Below, in pieces: positions 1 through 8,598 of a DNA stretch of 64,000 nt. The position numbers and the translations under genes were made by a program. The DNA is from Deltaproteobacteria bacterium (GTDB lineage: Bacteria > Myxococcota > Myxococcia > Myxococcales > 40CM-4-68-19). Each line of letters starts with the position of its first letter. Position 1 is the first letter of the stretch. The notes under the pieces are model-generated. The model saw only the letters and a program-made list of their open reading frames with translations, did no database searches and had not been told where the DNA came from. Where the stretch lies: positions 160,101-224,100 of the forward strand of contig VBKI01000047.1 in NCBI GenBank assembly GCA_005879535.1, written 5' to 3'.

Positions 1-758
1 TTCTGCAGCGCGTCCATCAGATTGACGATCTTGCCGCGCGGCTCCTCCGCGGGCTCCTGGGCGACGATCTCCTCGCCCTCCGCCTTGCGCTCGAGCAGGG
101 CGAGGACCTGCTCGCGGTAGTCGTCCTTGTACTTGCGGATGTCGAAGTCGGCGGCGAGCGATCCGATGAGCTGCTCGGCCATCTTCAGCTCCCGCTCGCC
201 GGGCTTCGTGTGGGCGTCGGGAAGCGCTTCGAGCTCGTCCTGGGAGACCACCTCGTCGGCGTAGAGCATGGTGGAGATCGCCAAAGCGTGCTCGAGTGGG
301 CGCACGGCGGCGAGGTACTGCTTGGTGCGCAGGACGAAGCGGGCGATTCCGACCTTGTGCGTCCGCTTCATCGCCTCGACGAGCAGAGCATAAGGCTTCG
401 CCGCGCCGCGGTCGGGCACCAGGTAGTAAGTGCTCTCGTAGTAGATGGGATCGATCTGCGCCAGCTCGACGAAGTCCTCGATCTCGATGGCCTTGTTCGC
501 GCGCGGATTGAACGCTTCGAGCTCCTCGCGGGCGACGGTGACGTAGCGCCCCTTGCTGATCTCGAAGCCCTTGACGATGTGCTCCCAGGCGACTTCTTCG
601 CCGTCGATGCTGCAGACGCGTTTTTGCTGGATCCGGCCGCCGTCCTTGTCGTGGAGCATGTGGAAGCGCACTTCTTTCGGGGAAGTGGCGGAGAACAGCT
701 TCACCGGCACGCTGACCAATCCGAAGCTGATCGATCCGCTCCAGATGGGCCGGGCCAT
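1..758 (-). CDS. ku: Ku protein, DNA end-binding (3' end outside window)
   Basis: Bacterial Ku, the ring-shaped homodimer that binds double-strand DNA ends in non-homologous end joining and recruits a ligase. Reading from the ATG at 758 gives the family start MARPIWSGSISFGLVSVPV, then the Ku core (residues about 20-200, including YYLVPDRGAAKPYALL and the segment around KVGIARFVLRTKQYL). The frame is open to the window edge after about 252 residues, so only a short C-terminal tail is missing. It lies 2 bases downstream of the STAS-like gene on the same strand. LigD is not in the window; the ATP-dependent ligase at 8.6 kb is of another type. Identification is secure. Confidence 0.95.
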   Translation of the reverse strand, partial: MARPIWSGSISFGLVSVPVKLFSATSPKEVRFHMLHDKDGGRIQQKRVCSIDGEEVAWEHIVKGFEISKGRYVTVAREELEAFNPRANKAIEIEDFVELAQIDPIYYESTYYLVPDRGAAKPYALLVEAMKRTHKVGIARFVLRTKQYLAAVRPLEHALAISTMLYADEVVSQDELEALPDAHTKPGERELKMAEQLIGSLAADFDIRKYKDDYREQVLALLERKAEGEEIVAQEPAEEPRGKIVNLMDALQ

Positions 759-760
759 CT

Positions 761-1138
761 CTAGGCGACCTCCTTCGTCGCGCTCTGGGGCAAAGGCTCG
801 AGCGCGCTGGATGCCGGGCGACGCGGCCGGGCCAGCTCCGCGGGATCGACGCCGAAGTATCCGAAGAGGCGCTCCTGGTGCTGGCGCAGTCCCCGGAGCT
901 CGATGCGCTTTCGCGAACCGACCAGGGCGCCGGCGATGATCGCGACGCCGTAGTCGACGAACTCGCTCACCTGCGAGAAGTCGACCACCATGTCTCCCAA
1001 GGGTTCCTGCTCGAGGCGCCCGGACAGCTCCCACGCGCACGACGCTTCGAACCTGCCGTTCATCCTGTAGAAGGCGGTACTGCCGATCACTTCTCGCTCC
1101 AGGCTGCAGGCTGGCATGGGGAAGGGGCTCCGCTTCAT
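761..1138 (-). CDS. small STAS-like domain protein
   Basis: Predicted 125-residue soluble protein. The central part (residues about 15-105) looks like a STAS/anti-sigma-antagonist fold: a beta strand with GRFEASCAWELSGRL, a second strand DMVVDFSQVSEFVDYGVAII and a helix before SRKRIELRGL. The usual phosphorylatable Ser/Thr at the end of the second strand is not obvious. I chose the ATG at 1138; an internal ATG at 1117 (MPACSLE) is an alternative. It ends 2 bases before the Ku start, so it may share Ku's transcript. A regulatory role is inferred from the fold alone. Confidence 0.6.
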   Translation of the reverse strand: MKRSPFPMPACSLEREVIGSTAFYRMNGRFEASCAWELSGRLEQEPLGDMVVDFSQVSEFVDYGVAIIAGALVGSRKRIELRGLRQHQERLFGYFGVDPAELARPRRPASSALEPLPQSATKEVA

Positions 1139-1266
1139 CTGCTCATCGGTGGCGTAGCCGGCAATGCATGGGGACGGGAAGGCACGCCAGCAAGCGGGCG
1201 AGCGCTTTCCGACACCCCGAGCGATGTCCGATTTCAGGCAGGTTGCGCGCGGCCGGGATTGCCGAT

Positions 1267-2253
1267 TCAGGCGGGCGACTTGCGCCAGCGCGACCAGAGC
1301 CGGCGGCGCGTCCTCTGCGCGGTCTCGGCGTTCTTGGCGGCGCCCGGCGCCGCGATGCTGGGGCGCTCGACCGGCGGCGGAGGCGCTTCGCCCGCGGCGC
1401 GCGCTCCGCGCGCCTTTCCCTCCGCGGAGGCGTGCTCGATCACCGCGTTCACCTCGCCGCCGAGGATGAACACGAAGCCGCTGATGTAGAACCAGGTCAT
1501 CAGCACGATGACCCCGCCGATTGCGCCGTAGGTCTTGTCGTAGCTTGCAAAGTTCTCGGCGTATATCGAGAAGCCCCAGGTGAGCAGCAGCCAGAGCACC
1601 GTCCCGAGCAGCGACCCGGGCGTGATGTACCGCCACTCCTGCTTCACGTCGGGCAGGCAGTAATAGAGCAGCGCAAGCACCAGCATCACGCCGGCGGCGG
1701 TGATGGGCCAGCGCAGCCAACCCCAGAGCAGCGCCCAGAACTGGTCGACGTGGAGCTTCGCGGCGAGCCAGAGGCCGATGCTGCCGCCCAACGCCAGCAC
1801 GACGATGGCGATCAGCATCAGGGCGGAGGTGGCGATCGTCACGGCGAGAGCGATGACCTGCACCTTCCACCACGGGCGCGATTCCTTGACGTCGTAGGAG
1901 AGATTGAGCGCGGTGCGCAGCGCATCCACGCCGCGCGATGCGCTCCAGAGCGCGAGCACGAGACCGAACGTGAGCAGGTGTGGCCGCTGGCGGGTGGCGA
2001 GGTCGGTGAGCTGACCGCGGATGATCTGCATGGCCGCCTCGGGCATCAGCGGATCGAGCCGCGTCATCAGCTGGTCGACGGCGTCCTTCACCGGCAGGTA
2101 CGCGGCGAGCGTGACCAGCGTGAAGAGGAAGGGGAAGAGGGCAAAGACGAAGTAGTACGAGAGCTGCGCAGCGCGGTCGGTGACAGCGTTGTCGGAGACG
2201 CGCTTGCCGACCGTCTTGGCGAACTGCCAAAGGCCCGTTTCCGGCAGGATCAT
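1267..2253 (-). CDS. YihY/BrkB family inner-membrane protein
   Basis: Integral membrane protein of the YihY (formerly BrkB, once misannotated as RNase BN) family, 328 residues, the usual length. Six hydrophobic segments are visible, including QLSYYFVFALFPFLFTLVTL near the N-terminus and IGGVIVLMTWFYISGFVFILGGE near residue 265; the latter is the family signature ending in GGEVNAVIE. The tail after residue 285 is Ala/Pro/Arg-rich and cytoplasmic. The family's transport or envelope role is unsettled, so no substrate is assigned. The gene stands alone, with short gaps on both sides. Confidence 0.9.
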   Translation of the reverse strand: MILPETGLWQFAKTVGKRVSDNAVTDRAAQLSYYFVFALFPFLFTLVTLAAYLPVKDAVDQLMTRLDPLMPEAAMQIIRGQLTDLATRQRPHLLTFGLVLALWSASRGVDALRTALNLSYDVKESRPWWKVQVIALAVTIATSALMLIAIVVLALGGSIGLWLAAKLHVDQFWALLWGWLRWPITAAGVMLVLALLYYCLPDVKQEWRYITPGSLLGTVLWLLLTWGFSIYAENFASYDKTYGAIGGVIVLMTWFYISGFVFILGGEVNAVIEHASAEGKARGARAAGEAPPPPVERPSIAAPGAAKNAETAQRTRRRLWSRWRKSPA

Positions 2254-2304
2254 CGCGGGGAACTTAAGTCGCGGATACTTTCCGGGCGGCAGGCAGGGGC
2301 TTGG

Positions 2305-2778
2305 TCACATCCGATACAGCCCGCCGACGGCGACTCCAAAGACGATGTGCGCGATCACCACGGACAGCGGCGTGGTCACGCCATAGTGCAGCGCCATCGG
2401 CCCGGGCGGCTCGATCTGCCGCAGCTCTGTCGGGCCCTGGTGCAGGCTCGCCATGCGCGGGTGGATGAAGGGCAGGAGTGGAACGACCACCAGCAGGACG
2501 ACGACGGCATGCACAAGGCCGATGATCGCTCCGCGCAGCGCGCTGGCCTCGCCCGTGGCCCGGAAGATTGCCACGTACAAGAGCGCGAAGAGCTGGCCGT
2601 TGAGGAGGTGGGTGAAGAAGCCGATGACCTTCGCCCGATCGCGCCCCTTCGTGAACGCCGCTCCGAGCAGATACGGGATGCTCATCCGGGAAAGATGAAG
2701 CTGCTGCGCGCCTGCCTCCAGCGTGGTCAACAGCACGGTCCCCACGAATCCAGCCAACAGCGAGCTCGTCCAGTTCAC
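2305..2778 (-). CDS. small four-helix membrane protein, hypothetical
   Basis: 157-residue polytopic membrane protein starting at a GTG whose bases overlap the TGA of the GH15 gene (GTGA), a sign of translational coupling. Hydrophobic segments lie at about residues 5-20, 62-74, 84-104 and 135-155. No catalytic motif is recognised. Coupling behind two glycan hydrolases suggests co-expression with them, but nothing in the sequence shows a role in glucan metabolism. Uncharacterised. Confidence 0.75.
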   Translation of the reverse strand: MNWTSSLLAGFVGTVLLTTLEAGAQQLHLSRMSIPYLLGAAFTKGRDRAKVIGFFTHLLNGQLFALLYVAIFRATGEASALRGAIIGLVHAVVVLLVVVPLLPFIHPRMASLHQGPTELRQIEPPGPMALHYGVTTPLSVVIAHIVFGVAVGGLYRM

Positions 2779-4619
2779 GGACGCGCCTCCGGCAATTGGG
2801 CCCGCGCGCGCTCGGCTTCCCGCTTGCCGCGCTCCAGGCGGTCGCGCAGGGATAATGCGGCATTGATCAGGCCGACGTGCGTGTACGCCTGTGGAAAGTT
2901 TCCCAGCGCGGCGCCGCTGGCAGGGTCGATCTCTTCGGCAAAGAGGCCGACGTCGTTCGCGTACCCGAGCAGCGTGTCGAGCTGCTCCTCCGCCTCGGCC
3001 GGCGTTCCGCCGCCGAGCGCGAGGTATTCCGCCGCCCAGAAGCTGCAGATCCCGAATGCGCCTTCCCCGGCGGTGAGCCCGCCGTAGTAGCGCCGGAAGA
3101 GGCCCGGAGCGATCTCGAGGCGTTCCCGGATCCTGCCCCAGGTGGACCGCATGCGAGGGGCATCCGCAGGGCAATACCGATACCAGGAAAGGAGCAGCAG
3201 GCTGGCGTCGACGTCCGCGCCGGCGAGCGTGCGCGTGTAGCTGTGGAGCTGTTCGCTCCAGCCGAGCGTCTCGACCTCTTCGCGGATGCGGTTGCGCGCA
3301 GCGGCGAAGACGTCCACATCCGCCTTCGGCACATGCCCTTTGTCCGCCAGCTCGCAGAGGCGGTCGAGGGCTGACCAGCAGAGGACCCGCGAGTGCGTGA
3401 ACCTGCGCGGCACGTCGCGGACTTCCCAGATCCCCTCGTCGGGCCGGTCGAAGGAGCGCGCAACTTCGCGGCCGAAGGCGCAGAGCATGTTCGCGGTGGG
3501 CCGATCGATCTCGCCTCCGCTGCGGACGAAATGCGCGGCCGCTTCGATGACTTCGCCGTACGTGTCGAGCTGGACCTGCCCCGTGGCGGCATTGCCGATC
3601 CGCACCGGCCTTGCGCCTCCGTACCCCCTGAGGTGCTCGAGCGCCGTCTCCCGGCCGGGGCGCCGCCCATACAGGTCGTAGAGCACGTGCAGCTCCGGCA
3701 GCGACAAGCTGGTCGCCGTCAGCAGCCAGCTCATGAAGTTCTCCGCCTCCTCGCTGTGCCCGAGGCCGAACAGGGCGCGGGCGGTGAGCGCCGCGTCGCG
3801 CAGCCAGCAGAAGCGATAGTCCCAGTTGAGGTCGCCGCCGGGGCGCTCCGGGAGCGAAGTGGTTGGCGCCGCGACGATGGCGCCGGAGGGTGAATACTGC
3901 AGCAGCTTGAGCACCAGGGCGCTTCGGACCACCAGGTCCCGGGCGGGCCCGTCGTACTTCGTGCGCGCCGCCCACTCTTGCCAAAGTCGCAGCGCGCGCT
4001 CGAGCACTGCCACGCTCCGGTGGCGAGTGGGCGGCGGGAGCACGGCCGGGGCACCGCAGGCATAGGTGAGCGAGAAATGGATCTGTTCGCCTCCGCGAAG
4101 CCTGACGCGCGCGCGGCCTTCCGCTCCGAGCGGAGCGTCGGTGAGCAGAGTGACGATCGCGTCGCCACCGCAATCGACGTGCAAGCCGAGCTTTCCCATC
4201 GAGCGGATGGGCGCCTTGCGCCTGCCGTAGTCCGGGCGCGGATCGAACACGATCTCGACCTCGACCTCGCCGCGCTCGCAGCGGGCGATCCGGACCACTT
4301 CGTGGCCGGGGTGCATGCTCCGTGCCGAGTCGAACCGCGACAGCACCGGCATGAAATCGGTGAGCGCGAGCTCGCCCGAAGCGGTCTGAAAGCGCGTCTC
4401 GAGCACATTGGTCTCTCCGAGGTACGCCCGGGTGGAACGAAAGGGCACCCCCGGCGCGACGGAGAACCGGCCGCCGCGCTCCTCGTCGAGGATGGCGGCG
4501 AAGATCGACGGGCTGTCGAAGCGCGGCCAGCACAGCCAGTCCAGAGAGCCCGCCCGCGAAATCAACGCCGCGGAACGGCCGTCGCCGACGATGGCATAGT
4601 CGGCGATCGGCGTCGTCAC
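2775..4619 (-). CDS. glycoside hydrolase family 15 (glucoamylase/trehalase-like)
   Basis: 614-residue GH15 enzyme, an inverting hydrolase of alpha-glucosidic bonds (glucoamylase, glucodextranase or trehalase activity). An N-terminal beta-sandwich domain begins TPIADYAIVGDGRSAALIS, typical of bacterial GH15. The (alpha/alpha)6 barrel carries the signatures NWDYRFCWLRDA (near 270) and, near the C-terminus, EEIDPASGAALGNFPQAYTH. No signal peptide, so probably cytosolic. The GTG start at 4619 overlaps the upstream GH57 stop (GTGA), and its own stop overlaps the next gene in the same way, giving a coupled three-gene unit. Whether the substrate is glycogen, maltodextrin or trehalose cannot be read from the sequence. 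Confidence 0.92.
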   Translation of the reverse strand: MTTPIADYAIVGDGRSAALISRAGSLDWLCWPRFDSPSIFAAILDEERGGRFSVAPGVPFRSTRAYLGETNVLETRFQTASGELALTDFMPVLSRFDSARSMHPGHEVVRIARCERGEVEVEIVFDPRPDYGRRKAPIRSMGKLGLHVDCGGDAIVTLLTDAPLGAEGRARVRLRGGEQIHFSLTYACGAPAVLPPPTRHRSVAVLERALRLWQEWAARTKYDGPARDLVVRSALVLKLLQYSPSGAIVAAPTTSLPERPGGDLNWDYRFCWLRDAALTARALFGLGHSEEAENFMSWLLTATSLSLPELHVLYDLYGRRPGRETALEHLRGYGGARPVRIGNAATGQVQLDTYGEVIEAAAHFVRSGGEIDRPTANMLCAFGREVARSFDRPDEGIWEVRDVPRRFTHSRVLCWSALDRLCELADKGHVPKADVDVFAAARNRIREEVETLGWSEQLHSYTRTLAGADVDASLLLLSWYRYCPADAPRMRSTWGRIRERLEIAPGLFRRYYGGLTAGEGAFGICSFWAAEYLALGGGTPAEAEEQLDTLLGYANDVGLFAEEIDPASGAALGNFPQAYTHVGLINAALSLRDRLERGKREAERARAQLPEARP

Positions 4620-6988
4620 GCCGACGCCCGCGCCCGCCGCGCATCGCCGCGAGCGAGCAGGACGGCCTCGTCGAACCAGAGCGCGTGACCGAGGCGGGCG
4701 AGCGCCTCCGCGTGAATTCCGAGCCGCACCGCCAGCCCGATCAGGTCGGCCATCTGCAGGGCCGCCTCGCGCCGTCCCGCCAACGCCCGTTCGAAGAGAC
4801 CGCGGACGGCGGCGAGGAACGGCGGGCGAACGGCCTCGAGGTCGATGCGCGCTCCGAGCCGGCGCGCCAGCTGCGACAGGCCGTCGAGCTCTTCCTGGGC
4901 CTGGGACGGTTCGAGCTTGCCCGCCGCCAGGCGCCGGGCGGCGTCCACGGCTTCGTGCGTGACCGCCACGTCGGCAGCCACCTGCAGGGGACGGGGCACC
5001 GGCGAATCGATCTCGCGGAGGAAGTCGATCAGCCGCCGGTTCGCCTCGTAGATCTGGAGGTAGTCGCTCTCGTACCGCGCCATCGTTTCCCGCAACAGCC
5101 GCCCTGCAACCTCGCGGCGCTCGTCGAGGAAGAGGTCGCGCAGGGTGTACTCGCGGCCAGGGAACTCGCGGTCGATCTCGCGCGACACCTGCGCCAGCGA
5201 AAGCCGGTCGAACGACTCGAACAGGCGGTGCTCGGAGCGCGTGAACTTCTCGGGGTCGTAGGGACGGACGCCGCAGCGGAAGTCGGCGCCGGAGAAGTGC
5301 AGGACGCAGGTACTGAGATCGATCTGCTCTTGCGTGATCAAGCTCCGTACCTCGATGCGCGCGACGGAAAGCGCCGCCGTCCCGGCGTCCTCGCGGCGGC
5401 GGAAGCTGGTCTGGACCTCGTGGCAGAAGATGCGGGCCCTGCGAGGAAAGTCCTCCACCAGGCCGGCGATGGCGTAGTGAGCCGCCACCGTGTCCAGGCT
5501 GGCGATGGAAGGCTGCACCTCCTGCTCGTAGACGCGGCGGGCGTCGCCGCGCTCCGGAATGTTGGACGGCGCCTGCTCGAGCGACGCTTTGAAGGACGCC
5601 TCCAGCTCCGCGCCGCAGGCTTCCCGGGCAAGCTGCAGCGCACGGGCAGCGTACTTCAGGATCTGCACCGTCTCCAGCCCCGACACTTCGGCGAAGAACC
5701 AGCCGCAGCTCGTGTACATGAGCATCGCCTGCCGCTGCATCTCCAGCAGCTGGAGCGCCTTGATCCGCTCCAGAGCGCCCAGGTCCCGGGCCGCATGTCG
5801 GGCGACGAAAGCCGCTGCGTTCTTGCGCTCTGGATCGAGGATCACCTCGATGAACTCGTCGCGCGCGAGCCAGGGGTCGCGCAGGAGCCGTCCCGCTTCG
5901 CGCTCGTAGAGCACCGCGAGCTCGTCGCGGAGGATGTCGAGCGCGGCGCGGAGCGGGGCGCGCCAGTGCTGCCGCCATCCGGATCTTCCGCTTGTCGAGC
6001 AGCCGCAGTCGCTGCGCCAGCGCTCGATTCCGTGCGCGCAGCTCCAGGAGGACCCGTCGAAGATCTCCGCCTCGTGAGCGGGGGGGAACAGCTCCAGCGC
6101 CTGCGCCAGGTTCACCAGCTGGATGTCCCCGCGCTTGGAGAGCTTGCGGATCGCCGCAGCGACCACCTCGTCGCCGCCCTTGCGGTGGTGGCCGAACGTC
6201 TCACCGTCGACGGCGATCGGTAGCACCTCGTCGTGCTTGCGACCTTCGGAGAAGCCGGCCTCGACCCTCGCCATGAGGTCCTCGCCGCTGCCCAGCGCCT
6301 CGCCGAACGCCACCGCGCGCGCGATGGGCCCGTCGTAGAAGAACACCGGAAAATGCGCCCCGGAAGGGAGAGGGATGAGGTATGGCCGCGTCGGATCGAA
6401 TCGCGCCCCGGCGGCTTCCAGCCACTCGTCGCCCGGGGCCCGCACCCTGCGGCACTGGTACGGCGACAGCACGGTGAACCGGATGCCCTCCTCGTGGAGC
6501 GCCTGCAGCGTGCGCAGGTCGGCAGCCGTTTCCGGCAGCCACATCCCTTCCGGCTGGCGTCGAAACCGGTGGCGGAAGTCGCCGACGCCCCAGCGGATCT
6601 GCGTGCGCAGGTCGCGCTCGTTGCAGAGCGGGAGGATGGCGTGGTTGTATCCTTGGGCAATGGCGTTGCCGTGCCCCCGTTCCTGGACGCTGCGGACGTC
6701 GGCGTCGAGGACGGCGCGGTAGACCTCCGGAGCCTGCCGCTCGAGCCAGGCGAGCAGGGTGGGCCCGAAGTTGAAGGACAGATGGACGTAGTTGTTGACG
6801 ATGTCGCAGATGCGGCCGCCCTGTGCCTTCAGCCGGGCGGCGCCATTCGGGCCGTAACATTCCGCCGCGATGCGCTCGTTCCAGTCATGGAAGGGAGCGG
6901 CGGAGTCCTGGACCTCCACTTCCTCGATCCAGGGGTTCTCCCGCGGCGGCTGATAGAAATGTCCGTGCAGGCATACGGCTCGTTTCAT
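4616..6988 (-). CDS. GH57-type glycoside hydrolase with DUF3536
   Basis: 790-residue protein of the GH57-like DUF3536 family, with an N-terminal polysaccharide-deacetylase-like (alpha/beta)7 barrel and a long helical C-terminal domain. The start MKRAVCLHGHFYQPPRENPW contains the family's HGHFYQPPRENP motif. The barrel motifs PEGMWLPETAADLRTL and AVDGETFGHHRKGGDE follow; the Glu in the latter region is a candidate catalytic residue. DUF3536 proteins are usually annotated as alpha-amylase/alpha-mannosidase-like, and activity is mostly unproven. It is first in the set with GH15 and the small membrane protein, pointing to intracellular alpha-glucan turnover. Confidence 0.9.
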   Translation of the reverse strand: MKRAVCLHGHFYQPPRENPWIEEVEVQDSAAPFHDWNERIAAECYGPNGAARLKAQGGRICDIVNNYVHLSFNFGPTLLAWLERQAPEVYRAVLDADVRSVQERGHGNAIAQGYNHAILPLCNERDLRTQIRWGVGDFRHRFRRQPEGMWLPETAADLRTLQALHEEGIRFTVLSPYQCRRVRAPGDEWLEAAGARFDPTRPYLIPLPSGAHFPVFFYDGPIARAVAFGEALGSGEDLMARVEAGFSEGRKHDEVLPIAVDGETFGHHRKGGDEVVAAAIRKLSKRGDIQLVNLAQALELFPPAHEAEIFDGSSWSCAHGIERWRSDCGCSTSGRSGWRQHWRAPLRAALDILRDELAVLYEREAGRLLRDPWLARDEFIEVILDPERKNAAAFVARHAARDLGALERIKALQLLEMQRQAMLMYTSCGWFFAEVSGLETVQILKYAARALQLAREACGAELEASFKASLEQAPSNIPERGDARRVYEQEVQPSIASLDTVAAHYAIAGLVEDFPRRARIFCHEVQTSFRRREDAGTAALSVARIEVRSLITQEQIDLSTCVLHFSGADFRCGVRPYDPEKFTRSEHRLFESFDRLSLAQVSREIDREFPGREYTLRDLFLDERREVAGRLLRETMARYESDYLQIYEANRRLIDFLREIDSPVPRPLQVAADVAVTHEAVDAARRLAAGKLEPSQAQEELDGLSQLARRLGARIDLEAVRPPFLAAVRGLFERALAGRREAALQMADLIGLAVRLGIHAEALARLGHALWFDEAVLLARGDARRARASA

Positions 6989-7117
6989 GGTGCGAACGTA
7001 GACACTAGGCGCTCAACGGACGAGCAGGGCGGCGAGGAAGCGTTCAGTCGCGCGGGAATTTGCGTACCGCATGTGCAGTCCTCAACTTTCCGCGACGGAC
7101 CAAAGAGGAGGCGCGCC

Positions 7118-7603
7118 GTGAACGCGATTGAGCTCTTGAGGACGCAGCACGAAGAAGCGAAGGGGTTGTTCAAGAAGATCGAGAAGGCAGAGGACGACGA
7201 GAAGCTGGACCTCTTCGAACAGCTCGCGGACGCGCTCGCGGTGCACGCGACCATCGAGGAGAAGCAGTTCTATCCAGCGACGAAGAACGCGCGCACGGAG
7301 GAGCTGCTGCAGGAGGCGGTGGAAGAGCACCTCGCCGCGAAGCGGCTGATCGCGGACCTGCTCGAGATGTCCGTCGACGACCCGCAGTTCGACGCCAAGG
7401 TGGCGGTGCTGAAGGAGAACGTCGAGCACCACATCGAGGAAGAGGAGGAGGAGCTCTTCCCCAAGGTGAAGAAGATGCTGAAGGAGGAGGAGCTCGAGGA
7501 TCTCGGCGTCGTGATGGAGGACATGGCCGAAGACCTCAAGGCTGCCGGCGCCCCGCGCGAGTCCGTGCCCGCGGAGACCGGATCGGCGGCGCCCCTGGAG
7601 TAG
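7118..7603 (+). CDS. hemerythrin domain-containing protein
   Basis: 161-residue protein with one hemerythrin-like four-helix bundle that would bind a di-iron centre (oxygen, NO or iron sensing/buffering). Ligand residues are visible in order: His of RTQHEEAK, His-Glu of HATIEEKQFYP, His of EEHLAAKRL and HHIEEEEEELFP. The C-terminal 35 residues are acidic and low in complexity. I chose the GTG at 7118 because AAAGAGGAGG lies just upstream (about 7102-7111). It is followed after 12 bases by the exonuclease gene and then the ligase, so these three may be one transcript, linking redox/iron to DNA repair. Confidence 0.9.
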   Translation: MNAIELLRTQHEEAKGLFKKIEKAEDDEKLDLFEQLADALAVHATIEEKQFYPATKNARTEELLQEAVEEHLAAKRLIADLLEMSVDDPQFDAKVAVLKENVEHHIEEEEEELFPKVKKMLKEEELEDLGVVMEDMAEDLKAAGAPRESVPAETGSAAPLE

Positions 7604-7615
7604 TCTGCCCGGTGA

Positions 7616-8593
7616 GTGATCGTCGAATCGGAGCAGGGCCTCTACTGCCCTGAAGGCGGGTTCCACCTCGATCCGCTCCTGCCAGTGGAGCGCGCGGTGC
7701 TCACGCATGCGCACGGCGACCACGCGCGCGCGGGGTCCGCCTCCTATCTCTGTACTCCCGAGACCGCCGCCCTGCTGCGCCGCCGGCTGGAGGGTGCCCG
7801 CGTCGAGACGCTGCGCTACGGCGAGCGGCGGACGATCGGTGGGGTGACGCTTTCGCTGCATCCCGCCGGGCACATGCTGGGAAGCGCGCAGGCGCGAATC
7901 GAGGGCCACTCGGGCATCTGGGTCCTTTCCGGAGATTACAAGCGGGAGCCGGATCCGACCTGCGCTGCGTTCGAGCCGTTGCGCTGCGACGTCTTCATCA
8001 CCGAGGCGACGTACGCGCTCCCCCTGTTCCGCTGGGACGAGCCCACCTCCGTCGCGCGCGAGATCGTGGCCTGGTGGCAGGGCAACGCGAAGAAGACGTC
8101 GATCCTGTTCTGCTACGCGCTGGGCAAGGCGCAGCGTCTGTTGGCGGAGATCGCGCGCATCGACGATCGGCCGGTCTGGGTGCACGGGATGGTCGAGCCG
8201 TTCGCACAGGTCTATCGCGAGCAAGGCGTCCGGCTGGCGGAGACGCGGCACGTCGGCGATGAGCGCGGCCTGTTGGGAGAGCTGGTCCTCGCGCCAATCA
8301 CTGCACGGGGAACGCCCTGGATGAAGCGGTTCCGCAGCTTCGAGCAGGCGTTCGCCTCCGGCCTGCTGCGGATTCGCGGCACCCGGCGGCGACGGGGCTT
8401 CGATCGCGGGTTCGTCCTTTCCGATCATGCGGACTGGCCGGGCCTGCTCCGCACCATCCGCGAAACCGGCGCGGAACGGGTCTACGCCATGCATGGGCAT
8501 CGGGAGGCGCTGGTGCGTTACCTGCGGGAGCTCGCGGCGATCGAAGCCGCTCCCATCGGCGTCGCGCAGCCCGCCGATCCGGAGGGGGACTGA
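7616..8593 (+). CDS. ligase-associated DNA exonuclease (metallo-beta-lactamase fold)
   Basis: 325-residue metallo-beta-lactamase/beta-CASP family protein of the ligase-associated exonuclease type. The zinc motif HAHGDH lies at residues 31-36, a second ligand His in LHPAGHMLGSAQ, the Asp in LSGDYK, and C-terminal ligands in LSDHADW and YAMHGH. It would process DNA ends before sealing; the family is defined by its position next to an ATP-dependent ligase, which is the case here (5 bases upstream of it). Start is a GTG at 7616, 12 bases after the hemerythrin stop. Function is by family and context. Confidence 0.9.
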   Translation: MIVESEQGLYCPEGGFHLDPLLPVERAVLTHAHGDHARAGSASYLCTPETAALLRRRLEGARVETLRYGERRTIGGVTLSLHPAGHMLGSAQARIEGHSGIWVLSGDYKREPDPTCAAFEPLRCDVFITEATYALPLFRWDEPTSVAREIVAWWQGNAKKTSILFCYALGKAQRLLAEIARIDDRPVWVHGMVEPFAQVYREQGVRLAETRHVGDERGLLGELVLAPITARGTPWMKRFRSFEQAFASGLLRIRGTRRRRGFDRGFVLSDHADWPGLLRTIRETGAERVYAMHGHREALVRYLRELAAIEAAPIGVAQPADPEGD

Positions 8594-8598
8594 TCCCC